Below, piece after piece: positions 6,434-13,478 of a DNA stretch of 18,992 nucleotides. The notes under the pieces are model-generated. The model was not told the DNA's origin. It saw only the letters and a list, made by a program, of their open reading frames with translations, and did not search any database. The stretch comes from an actinobacterium SCGC AAA015-D07 (GTDB taxonomy: Bacteria > Actinomycetota > Acidimicrobiia > Actinomarinales > Actinomarinaceae): NCBI GenBank assembly GCA_000384495.1, contig ARQR01000009.1:1-18992 (forward strand), read 5' to 3'. The position numbers were made by a program, and so were the translations under genes. Positions within the stretch are counted from its first letter, which is position 1, and the number at the start of each line of letters is the position of its first letter.

Positions 6434-7888
6434 ATGGAAAAAATTCATACAAAAGCTGACTATCTAGATTCTCTTAAAAACAGAAACCTAACAATCTACT
6501 TAATGGGTGAGCTTGTAGAAGATCCCTCGACACATCCGATAATAAAGCCAAGCATAGAAGCAATGGCTGAGACCTATGCTCTTGCTGAGAGAGAACCTGA
6601 ATTAGCATCTGCAATATCTCCTTATACCAATGAGCCAATTAATAGGTTTTTACATATTGCTGAAAATAATCAAGATTTATATCTACAAAACCAAATGCAA
6701 AGAAAGTTGGGACAATTAACTGGGACTTGTTTTCAAAGATGTGTTGGTATGGATGCATTCAACGCTCTTCATTCAGTTACTTACGAAATTGATGAAAAAT
6801 ATAAAACTGATTATCACAAAAAATTTATAAACTTCTTAACAAAAATGCATGAATCCAATCTGGTTATTGGTGGCGCAATGACTGATGTCAAAGGTGATAG
6901 ATCAAAACCACCACATCAACAGGCAGACCAAGATTTATATCTCAGAGTTGTGAAACGAGACAAAAAAGGTGTGTACGTTTCTGGAGCAAAAGCTCACCAG
7001 ACAGGTTGTTTAAATTCCCATTGGATGGTCATCATGCCAACTTTAAGACTTACAGAAGATGATAAAGATTATGCAATAGTTGGAGCGCTACCTATCGAAT
7101 CTGAAGGAATAACTTACATTTATGGGCGTCAATCATGTGACACAAGAAGTATGGAGCCTGGTGAGTACGATGTTGGTAATAAGTACTTTGCTGGCCAGGA
7201 AGCAATGGTAATTTTTGACAATGTGTTTATACCGAATGAATACATATTTATGGATGGTGAATACGATTTTGCAGCAATGTTGGTTGAACGATTTACATGC
7301 TATCACAGAAGATCTTATGTTTGTAAAGCTGGAGTAGGAGATGTAATGATTGGGGCAGCTGCAACCATTGCTGAATACAATGGAGTCGAAAACAAATCAC
7401 ATATCAGAGAAAAATTAGTTGAGATGAATAAATTGAATGAAACAATTTACGCGACGGGAATTGCTTCATCATTACAAGGAAAAGAAACTAAAAGTGGAAA
7501 CTTTATCAATGACGATTTACTAGCAAATGTTTGTAAGCAACATGTAACAAAAGAAACATATGAAATTGGAAGATTAGCACAAGATCTTGCAGGAGGATTG
7601 GTTGCTTCAATGCCCTCAGGAATTGACATTCACGAAAGTGATATGTCCCCAAATCTCAAAAAATACTTAAAAGGTAAAGAAGATATAAATACTGAAGATC
7701 GTGTCAAAATGTTGAGACTAATAGAAAATATGACTTTAGGAAGAAATGCTGTAGCTTATTTAACTGAGTCTATGCATGGAGCTGGATCTCCTCAAGCACA
7801 AAGAATCCAAATTTCAAGAAAAGTTGATATTGAAGAAAAGAAGAACTTTGCAAAAAAGTTGTCTGGAATCATTAAAAGAGAAGAGTAA
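6434..7888 (+). CDS. abfD: 4-hydroxybutyryl-CoA dehydratase / vinylacetyl-CoA isomerase
   Basis: Fe-S flavoprotein of 484 aa that dehydrates 4-hydroxybutyryl-CoA to crotonyl-CoA by a ketyl-radical mechanism. Similarity to the Clostridium aminobutyricum enzyme is evident along the length: MQRKLGQLTG, CFQRCVGMDAFNA, GGAMTDVKGDR, GAKAHQTG, YGRQSCDTR, FDNVFIPN, ANVCKQ and TESMHGAGSPQAQR. Cys99 and Cys103 stand at exactly the numbers of the clostridial cluster ligands; His291 and Cys297 correspond to His292 and Cys299. The loop between Tyr295 and Cys297 is one residue shorter than in the clostridial enzyme (YVCK versus YGGCK). Glu256 and Lys298, equivalents of catalytic residues, are present. The related 4-hydroxyphenylacetate 3-hydroxylases lack these cysteines, so dehydratase is preferred. 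The gene overlaps the MDR gene by TAATG. Confidence 0.93.
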   Translation: MEKIHTKADYLDSLKNRNLTIYLMGELVEDPSTHPIIKPSIEAMAETYALAEREPELASAISPYTNEPINRFLHIAENNQDLYLQNQMQRKLGQLTGTCFQRCVGMDAFNALHSVTYEIDEKYKTDYHKKFINFLTKMHESNLVIGGAMTDVKGDRSKPPHQQADQDLYLRVVKRDKKGVYVSGAKAHQTGCLNSHWMVIMPTLRLTEDDKDYAIVGALPIESEGITYIYGRQSCDTRSMEPGEYDVGNKYFAGQEAMVIFDNVFIPNEYIFMDGEYDFAAMLVERFTCYHRRSYVCKAGVGDVMIGAAATIAEYNGVENKSHIREKLVEMNKLNETIYATGIASSLQGKETKSGNFINDDLLANVCKQHVTKETYEIGRLAQDLAGGLVASMPSGIDIHESDMSPNLKKYLKGKEDINTEDRVKMLRLIENMTLGRNAVAYLTESMHGAGSPQAQRIQISRKVDIEEKKNFAKKLSGIIKREE

Positions 7889-8859
7889 TGAAAGCTGTAG
7901 TTTGTACAACACTTGGTGAACCTAATCTCCTTGAAATTAAAGATAATCCCATCCCAGAACCTCAAAAAAATGAAGTATTAATAAAAGTTGAAGCTGCAGG
8001 TGTAAATTTTCCGGATGCACTGATGGTACAAGGAAAATATCAGATTGTTATGGACCCACCATTTACACCCGGAACAGAAGTTTGTGGGATTGTAGAAGGC
8101 ATTGGAGAAGATGTTGAAATTAAGATTGGTACAAAAGTTATAGCTTTACCTCCAATGGGTGGTTTTGCAGAATATGTAAGTGTTCATAAAAGTTTAGTTA
8201 TACCGGTATCTGAAGCAGTAGATTCCTATGCTGGGGCAAGCTTACCTATAAACTACGGAACTTGTTATTACGCATTAAAAAGAAGAGCAAATATACAGAA
8301 GGGTGAAAGTTTACTTGTTCTTGGTGCTGCAGGAGGAATTGGAACTGCAACTATCCAGTTGGCAAAAGTCATGGGTGTAAAAACTCTATGTGCAGTTGGC
8401 AGTGATGAAAAAGAGGAATACGTAAAATCATTGGGTGCGGATCAAATTATACGATATGACCAAGTTGATTTAAAGGAAACAACAAAAGAACTAACTAATG
8501 GTAAAGGTGTTGATGTGGTCATGGACCCAGTTGGTGGTAATGTGACTGAGCAAGCTTTGAGAGCTACAGCTTGGAATGGGAGGCTACTTGTAATTGGTTT
8601 TACAGATGGAAACATTCCAAAGATACCTCTTAATTTAACTTTGGTAAAAGGTGTTTCGATAGTTGGAGTGTGGTGGGGACGTTGGACAACAACTTCGCCA
8701 GAAGAAACGGCAGAAGATTTTGAAGAACTCTTAAATTTTATTGAAAAAGGCGAATTAAATATTGAGCCAAAAAATGTTCATACAATTGAAGAGACTCCCC
8801 TTGCATTAGAAAATTTCTTATCTCGTAAAAATATAGGAAAAACAGTTATTAACTTTTAA
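7888..8859 (+). CDS. Zinc-free MDR oxidoreductase (NADPH:quinone oxidoreductase family)
   Basis: A 323-aa medium-chain dehydrogenase/reductase. It has an N-terminal GroES-like domain (AGVNFPDALMVQGKYQ, FTPGTEVCGIV) and a Rossmann domain with LVLGAAGGIGTATIQLAK near residue 150, GADQIIRY, GKGVDVVMDPVGG and WNGRLLVIGFTDG. The catalytic and structural zinc cysteines of alcohol dehydrogenases are absent, which places it in the quinone oxidoreductase (QOR2)/enoyl reductase branch and argues against a 4-hydroxybutyrate dehydrogenase. Such proteins reduce enones, quinones or short enoyl-CoAs with NADPH. It starts inside the abfD stop codon (TAATG) with AGAAGAG just upstream, so the two are translationally coupled; a role on crotonyl-CoA or a side product is possible but unproven. 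It abuts the convergent nfuA. Confidence 0.85.
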   Translation: MKAVVCTTLGEPNLLEIKDNPIPEPQKNEVLIKVEAAGVNFPDALMVQGKYQIVMDPPFTPGTEVCGIVEGIGEDVEIKIGTKVIALPPMGGFAEYVSVHKSLVIPVSEAVDSYAGASLPINYGTCYYALKRRANIQKGESLLVLGAAGGIGTATIQLAKVMGVKTLCAVGSDEKEEYVKSLGADQIIRYDQVDLKETTKELTNGKGVDVVMDPVGGNVTEQALRATAWNGRLLVIGFTDGNIPKIPLNLTLVKGVSIVGVWWGRWTTTSPEETAEDFEELLNFIEKGELNIEPKNVHTIEETPLALENFLSRKNIGKTVINF

Positions 8860-9492
8860 TTACTTTTTTGAAGATTCAAAATAAGGATTTGATCCAGATG
8901 CGTGATCAGTTGCATCAATAATATTACCTATCTCTGGTACTGCATCTCTCAATGCCTTTTCAATACCTTGTGTCAAAGTTACTTGTGCCATACCACATCC
9001 TTGGCAACCTCCACCAAGTCTAAGATACACATCTTGGCCTTCTACTCCTACAAGACTTGCTTGACCACCGTGGGAGGCTATTGCAGGATTTATCTGACTC
9101 TCTAAAACTGTCTGTACTTTCTCTGCTAGTTCACCTGTAAGTTCAGGCATGTCTTCTGGGTTGCCAAACATTGCTGGGCTTGGAGTGTTAGGATTATCCA
9201 TTGTCAATCCAGGAGCGTCTGGATCATCTGACATATCTAAACTTGCTCCGTTAAAATTATCAACATCTTTACTAGCAATGACTACAGACAATTCACCAAA
9301 TTCTATTCTTTTATCATCTGGTCTCGCCTGATCTAAGTCAAGGAAACTTAAGTCATAAGTATATTGATTTCCTTGGACACCATCTATTTGCAGAAACAAG
9401 GCATAATCTTTTTCACCTGGTTCTTGCTCTCTCAATTCAAGAATTTTAGCAACAGCGGTATCGCCAATATTGAATTTAAATTCGTCAGTCAT
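8860..9492 (-). CDS. nfuA: NfuA-like Fe-S cluster carrier (degenerate A-type domain plus NifU domain)
   Basis: A 210-aa protein with two parts. The N-terminal ~110 residues resemble a HesB/IscA-type domain without any cysteine, as in NfuA. A linker rich in Asp, Pro and Asn follows (about 85-110), then a C-terminal NifU domain beginning at LAEKVQTVLESQINPAIASHGG. That domain carries the cluster-binding C-x-x-C in GGGCQGCGMAQVTL. NfuA binds [4Fe-4S] and delivers it to apo-enzymes. No gene of the SUF/ISC machinery adjoins it; the nearest Fe-S enzyme is AbfD, so a link is only positional. The stop abuts the MDR stop (TAATTA) with no room for a terminator. The ATG at 9492 has a TAATAT box 7 nt upstream and no Shine-Dalgarno. 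Confidence 0.8.
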   Translation of the reverse strand: MTDEFKFNIGDTAVAKILELREQEPGEKDYALFLQIDGVQGNQYTYDLSFLDLDQARPDDKRIEFGELSVVIASKDVDNFNGASLDMSDDPDAPGLTMDNPNTPSPAMFGNPEDMPELTGELAEKVQTVLESQINPAIASHGGQASLVGVEGQDVYLRLGGGCQGCGMAQVTLTQGIEKALRDAVPEIGNIIDATDHASGSNPYFESSKK

Positions 9493-9499
9493 ATACTTA

Positions 9500-9527
9500 A
9501 TATTAGTAAGCTCAAGATATGTGTAAA
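9500..9527 (-). promoter_or_regulatory. Candidate leaderless nfuA promoter
   Basis: On the minus strand a TTTACA (9522-9527) is followed after 16 nt by TAATAT (9500-9505), whose end is 7 nt from the nfuA ATG at 9492. It lies in the 40-bp gap shared with the divergent ATP-grasp gene. The spacing predicts a transcript starting at or close to the ATG. Confidence 0.45.
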
Positions 9528-9532
9528 TAAAT

Positions 9533-10714
9533 ATGAAGAAACTATTACTTGTTATTCCAGAAAATAGCTACAAATCAAACGATTTTGTTACATCAGCTGA
9601 AAAATTAGATCTTGATTTCTTGGTAATTACAGATAGCCAGCAGGTTTCTGGTCAATTTTCAGATACAGTAATAATTCATAGTTTTGATAAGGAATTAGAG
9701 ATTGATGTAAGAGAAAAACTTCAAGGTGTAACTCATATACTTCCAGTAGACCATAGTGCTCTTAAATTTTCTGCATATCTCGTAGATTTATTAAACGCTA
9801 AAGGTAATAACACTGAATCAATTAAAACAGCAATGAACAAATTTGAATCAAGAAACATATTTAATTCAATATCTAAAATAAAAATTCAAAATGCAATCGT
9901 AAAAAAAATTGAAGATATAGAGCCATTTATAAATGAAAATGGAACCTCTGTGTTAAAACCTATTTATGGCACAGCCAGTAAAAGTGTTATCAAAATTGAT
10001 ACTTTTAAAGAAAACAAAGCTGTGATAGAAAAATTAATTCAAGACTGTTCAGATCAGGATTTAATTATCGAAGAATTTGTCGATGGAAGTGAGTATGCAT
10101 TAGAAGGAAATTTAATTAATTCTGAATTAAAAAAAATTATCATATTTGATAAGCCAATTAATTATAAAGAGCCTTACTTTGAAGAATCAATATATATAGC
10201 TCCAACAGAAATACCAGATAAAACTCAAAAAGAAATAGTTAATTTAGTTGGAAAAGCTTGTAAAAAAATGGGGCTTGAAAATGGACCTGTACACGTAGAA
10301 TTTAAAATACATAAAAACGAAATATTCATAATCGAAATAAATCCAAGAATGATTGGGGGTTTATGCTCAAGATGTCTAAGTTTTGGTTTATTTAAAACCT
10401 CACTTGAAGAAATTGCACTTCACGCATTCTTAAATGATGAATTAAAGAGTATTGAACTACTCAGTAATTTTGTGGGGGTACTAATGATTCCAACACCAGC
10501 ATCTGGAAAATTTATTTCAATTAACAAAAGTGAACTTGAAAATATCAATAATGTTTCTGGAGTTGAAATTACTGTATCTGAAAACTCAGATCTTTTAGAA
10601 CCTCCTTTTGGAGACAAATATTTAGGTTTTGTTTTTTCACAAGGTGAAAAAAAAGAAAAAGTAATGGAGTCGTTAACTTTAGCAATGAATTTAGCAAATC
10701 CAATTATCGAATAA
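9533..10714 (+). CDS. ATP-grasp carboxylate-amine/thiol ligase, substrate unknown
   Basis: A 393-aa ATP-grasp enzyme. The N-terminal ~100 residues form a pre-ATP-grasp Rossmann-like domain (MKKLLLVIPENSY, HILPVDHSALKF). The ATP-grasp core has VLKPIYGTASKSVIKI near 140, the hinge-side IIEEFVDGSEYALEG near 180, GPVHVEFKIHKNEIFIIEINPRMIGG near 255-280 with the Mg2+-binding Glu and Asn of EINPR, and a C-terminal domain (VGVLMIPTPASGKFIS) like that of L-amino-acid ligases. Such enzymes form acyl-phosphate intermediates and couple an acid to an amine. No biosynthetic partner is nearby, so I cannot name the substrate. It stands divergent from nfuA and 22 nt ahead of thiamine pyrophosphokinase. The ATG at 9533 follows an A/T-rich leader without a Shine-Dalgarno. 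Confidence 0.8.
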   Translation: MKKLLLVIPENSYKSNDFVTSAEKLDLDFLVITDSQQVSGQFSDTVIIHSFDKELEIDVREKLQGVTHILPVDHSALKFSAYLVDLLNAKGNNTESIKTAMNKFESRNIFNSISKIKIQNAIVKKIEDIEPFINENGTSVLKPIYGTASKSVIKIDTFKENKAVIEKLIQDCSDQDLIIEEFVDGSEYALEGNLINSELKKIIIFDKPINYKEPYFEESIYIAPTEIPDKTQKEIVNLVGKACKKMGLENGPVHVEFKIHKNEIFIIEINPRMIGGLCSRCLSFGLFKTSLEEIALHAFLNDELKSIELLSNFVGVLMIPTPASGKFISINKSELENINNVSGVEITVSENSDLLEPPFGDKYLGFVFSQGEKKEKVMESLTLAMNLANPIIE

Positions 10715-10736
10715 CTATGATAACCTTCAATAAAAT

Positions 10737-11354
10737 ATGAAAAATGCATTAATCATTAATGGTGGTGAAAATACTACCAATAGAGATCAAATAGGTGAAT
10801 TTGATTTCATTGTTGCTGTTGATTCTGGAGCTGAACATGCTTACAAATTATTTTTGAAACCTGATTTAATAATTGGTGATTTAGATTCCATAGATAAAAA
10901 AATATATGACAGAGTTACTAAGGATAAAATTGAAATAATTGAGTATCAAGCAGATAAAGATTATACAGATTTTGAAATTGCACTAAAACATGTAATAAAT
11001 ATGGAAATCAAAGATATAACTGTAATAGGAGGAGAGTATGGAGACATTGATCACTTATTTGGATCCTTGTTCAATATAAATAAATTACATAATGATGAAA
11101 ATATTTTATGGATCCATGGTGACCAAAACATTCTATTTCCAAACTCTGAGAATGTAGAAATTGGAGTAAACAAAAATTTTAGTGTTTTACCATTTTCAGA
11201 TTTAATCAATTTAACTATTTCTGGGGCAAAATGGAATTTAGAAAATGAAAATGTAGAATTTGGGGTATCTAAAACGCTTCGCAATATATCAAAAAATAAT
11301 CAAATACATATATCCGTTTTGGAAGGAAAATATTGTTTAGTTATTAATAATTAA
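10737..11354 (+). CDS. thiN: Thiamine pyrophosphokinase
   Basis: Transfers pyrophosphate from ATP to thiamine, giving thiamine diphosphate. The 205-aa length is normal. Family motifs are complete: AVDSGAEHAY (residues ~29-38), PDLIIGDLDSI (~44-54), the DKDYTDFEIAL signature (~75-85), GGEYGDIDHLFGSL (~100-113) and the C-terminal thiamine-binding ISGAKWNLENENV. It lets the cell use salvaged thiamine; no thi biosynthesis gene or TPP riboswitch is seen here. It follows the ATP-grasp gene by 22 nt and is probably cotranscribed with it. Its stop shares TTAA with the convergent acyl-CoA dehydrogenase. Confidence 0.92.
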   Translation: MKNALIINGGENTTNRDQIGEFDFIVAVDSGAEHAYKLFLKPDLIIGDLDSIDKKIYDRVTKDKIEIIEYQADKDYTDFEIALKHVINMEIKDITVIGGEYGDIDHLFGSLFNINKLHNDENILWIHGDQNILFPNSENVEIGVNKNFSVLPFSDLINLTISGAKWNLENENVEFGVSKTLRNISKNNQIHISVLEGKYCLVINN

Positions 11355-12568
11355 GATCTAGGTAGGTCCTTCCAGGCCTTGTCTTTATCTAATTTAGGTT
11401 CGCTAGGAAGACCAAGTACTCTTTCGGCGATAATATTTCTCATGATTTCGGATGTACCACCCTCAATTGAATTTGCGCGTGACCTTAAAAATAAACTTTG
11501 TGTATCAGTAAATCCATAAGAATCGTTATCAAAATTTAATTCTGGTTGTGATAGTTCATATCCTCTAGGAAATAATAAACCATCATTTCCTAACATCTCC
11601 ATACCAAATTCATATGAAGATTTGTTAATTTCAGCCTCATGTAGCTTACTGGTTGAGCCTTCTGGGCCTGGGGTTCCTTTTTCTCTCAATTCAGCTGCTC
11701 TCAAATTTGTGAGACGTACAGCCTCTTGTTGAATCCATAATTCAACTAATTTATCTTTAATAACAGGATCATCTAAATTACGATCTTTCCATAGTTGAAC
11801 CAAGTGTCCAGGAGCACCACTTCCTCTTTGTCTTACATTTCCACCAATTGCTACTCTCTCGTTCATCAAAATAGCCAAAGATACTCTCCAGCCATCACCA
11901 ACTTCACCTAAAACATTTTCTTTAGGTATCTTTACATCTGTAAAATAAACTTCATTAAATTCTGCTTCCCCGGTTATTTGTCTTAAAGGCCTTACCTCAA
12001 CTCCCTCTGATTCCATATCAACTATGAAAAATGTTAATCCTCTGTGTTTTGGTACATCTGGATCAGTTCTTGTAACAAGTAATCCCCATTTTGAAAGATG
12101 TCCGAGAGTAGTCCAAACCTTTTGTCCATTAACAATATAACCATCTCCATCATCAACAGCTTTGGTTGAAAGGCTTGCTAGATCTGAACCAGAACCAGGT
12201 TCAGAAAATAATTGGCACCAAATTTCTTCAGCTGTAAACATTGGCTTCAAGTATTTATCAATTTGCTCTTTTGTTCCATATTCGACAATAGTCGGAGCTC
12301 CCATTCCAATTCCTAAGAGATTTGCTATTCTGTTGTTAATTGAAATACCTTCTTTTCTTAAAGTTTCATTTACTAACAACTGAAACTTTGGATTCACATT
12401 TAAACCGCCAGCTCCCTCTGGAAAATGTACCCAAGCAAGTCCTAAGTCAAATTGTTTTGCCCAGAAGTCAGTCTTCGAATCGTTTTCTTTTCTGAATGAT
12501 ATAAGTTCATCAAGTTTTTCACGTACTAAAACTTCTGGATTGCTTAAATCAGTTTTTGTATCTGACAA
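11351..12568 (-). CDS. Acyl-CoA dehydrogenase (FadE-type)
   Basis: Flavoprotein of 405 aa that desaturates acyl-CoA at the alpha-beta bond. Recognisable elements are WCQLFSEPGSGSDLASLSTKA, NGQKVWTTLGH, LLVTRTDPDVPKHRGLTFF, ERVAIGG and the catalytic loop RANSIEGGTSEIMRN, with the conserved Glu just before GG. Unlike the ACAD at 2443-3648, it keeps the classical E-G-G-T-x-E-I active site. The start is TTG at 12568: AAGGAGAA, which overlaps the 3' end of the SDR gene, is correctly spaced upstream, and no nearby in-frame ATG exists. It is the last gene of the acyl-CoA synthetase-SDR-ACAD operon, 2 nt after the SDR stop. Chain-length preference cannot be read. Confidence 0.92.
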   Translation of the reverse strand: MSDTKTDLSNPEVLVREKLDELISFRKENDSKTDFWAKQFDLGLAWVHFPEGAGGLNVNPKFQLLVNETLRKEGISINNRIANLLGIGMGAPTIVEYGTKEQIDKYLKPMFTAEEIWCQLFSEPGSGSDLASLSTKAVDDGDGYIVNGQKVWTTLGHLSKWGLLVTRTDPDVPKHRGLTFFIVDMESEGVEVRPLRQITGEAEFNEVYFTDVKIPKENVLGEVGDGWRVSLAILMNERVAIGGNVRQRGSGAPGHLVQLWKDRNLDDPVIKDKLVELWIQQEAVRLTNLRAAELREKGTPGPEGSTSKLHEAEINKSSYEFGMEMLGNDGLLFPRGYELSQPELNFDNDSYGFTDTQSLFLRSRANSIEGGTSEIMRNIIAERVLGLPSEPKLDKDKAWKDLPRS

Positions 12569-12570
12569 AG

Positions 12571-13476
12571 TTATTCTCCTTGTTTCATAGCTTCAGTAAA
12601 TAATGGTAATTCATCAGCTAAACTAGTCGGGTATATTGAATTAGATAAATCTCTAATTTTTTCAATATTTTCGAATATATCCTCTGCACTTGCCTTAGGA
12701 TTAAAATAACCAACATCTGTTGATATACCTACTCTTGAAAATCTTCCTCCCCCAGCTGAGAAAATTTCATGGGTAATATCACATTGTTCAGATGCTAAAA
12801 ACACAACAAGTGGAGTTATATTATCAACAGTTAACATATTTGCCATATCCTCACCAAACAAAGACTCTGTCATTCTAGTTGCTGCGTTTGGAGCAATGAC
12901 ATTTGCTTTTATATTATATTTTGCACCTTCAATAGCGAGAACATTTGTAAGTCCAACAATTCCCATTTTTGCGGCACCATAATTTAATTGGCCAAAGTTA
13001 CCAAAAAGACCAGAGGGTGAGGAAACGTTTACGAACCTACCAAAGCCCTGTTCTTTCATCTGAACAAAAGCAGGTTGACAAACAAAGAAAGTACCTTTTA
13101 AATGGACATCAATAATTGCATTAAGGTCTTCTTCTTCCATTTTTGCAAAACTTTTGTCTCGCAGTATCCCAGCATTGTTTACAACTGCATGGATCCCACC
13201 AAACTCACTTAAAGCAGATTGAATTATTGATTCTCCTCCACTTTTTGTTGCTACTGAGTCATAGTTTGCAACTGCGCTACCACCATTATCAATAATTTCT
13301 TTTACAACAATATCGGAAGGTGCATTTTCTGACCCTTCACCATTTACAGACCCTCCAATATCATTAACAACTACATTTGCACCCCTATTTGCAAATTCAA
13401 GTGCATATGCCTTACCGAGGCCATTTCCTGCACCAGTAACCACAACTGTTTTATTTTCAAAATTTACGTCACCCAT
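12571..13476 (-). CDS. SDR-family (R)-3-hydroxyacyl-CoA dehydrogenase, MFE-2-like
   Basis: A 301-aa short-chain dehydrogenase. It has TGAGNGLG at 14-21, Asp39 at the end of the second strand (NAD+ rather than NADP+), NNAG at 100-103, and the catalytic triad Ser153, Tyr166, Lys170 in SSPSGLFGNFGQLNYGAAK. The NDIGG, NNAGILRDKSFAKM and YGAAKMGIVGLT segments and the extended C-terminus match the dehydrogenase domain of peroxisomal multifunctional enzyme type 2, which oxidises (R)-3-hydroxyacyl-CoA. The MaoC hydratase of this window makes that isomer. The ATG at 13476 is 2 nt from the acyl-CoA synthetase stop, with GAGGAGGTCT overlapping the upstream gene end. Confidence 0.88.
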   Translation of the reverse strand: MGDVNFENKTVVVTGAGNGLGKAYALEFANRGANVVVNDIGGSVNGEGSENAPSDIVVKEIIDNGGSAVANYDSVATKSGGESIIQSALSEFGGIHAVVNNAGILRDKSFAKMEEEDLNAIIDVHLKGTFFVCQPAFVQMKEQGFGRFVNVSSPSGLFGNFGQLNYGAAKMGIVGLTNVLAIEGAKYNIKANVIAPNAATRMTESLFGEDMANMLTVDNITPLVVFLASEQCDITHEIFSAGGGRFSRVGISTDVGYFNPKASAEDIFENIEKIRDLSNSIYPTSLADELPLFTEAMKQGE

Positions 13477-13478
13477 TT

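Noticed and set aside
6434..7888. AbfD frame as a 4-hydroxyphenylacetate 3-hydroxylase (HpaB)
   Set aside because: The cluster ligands Cys99, Cys103, His291 and Cys297 and the TESMHGAGSPQAQR segment match 4-hydroxybutyryl-CoA dehydratase, not the flavin-only hydroxylases.
10715..10736. TPP riboswitch upstream of thiamine pyrophosphokinase
   Set aside because: The 22-nt gap is too short and has none of the conserved TPP aptamer sequence.
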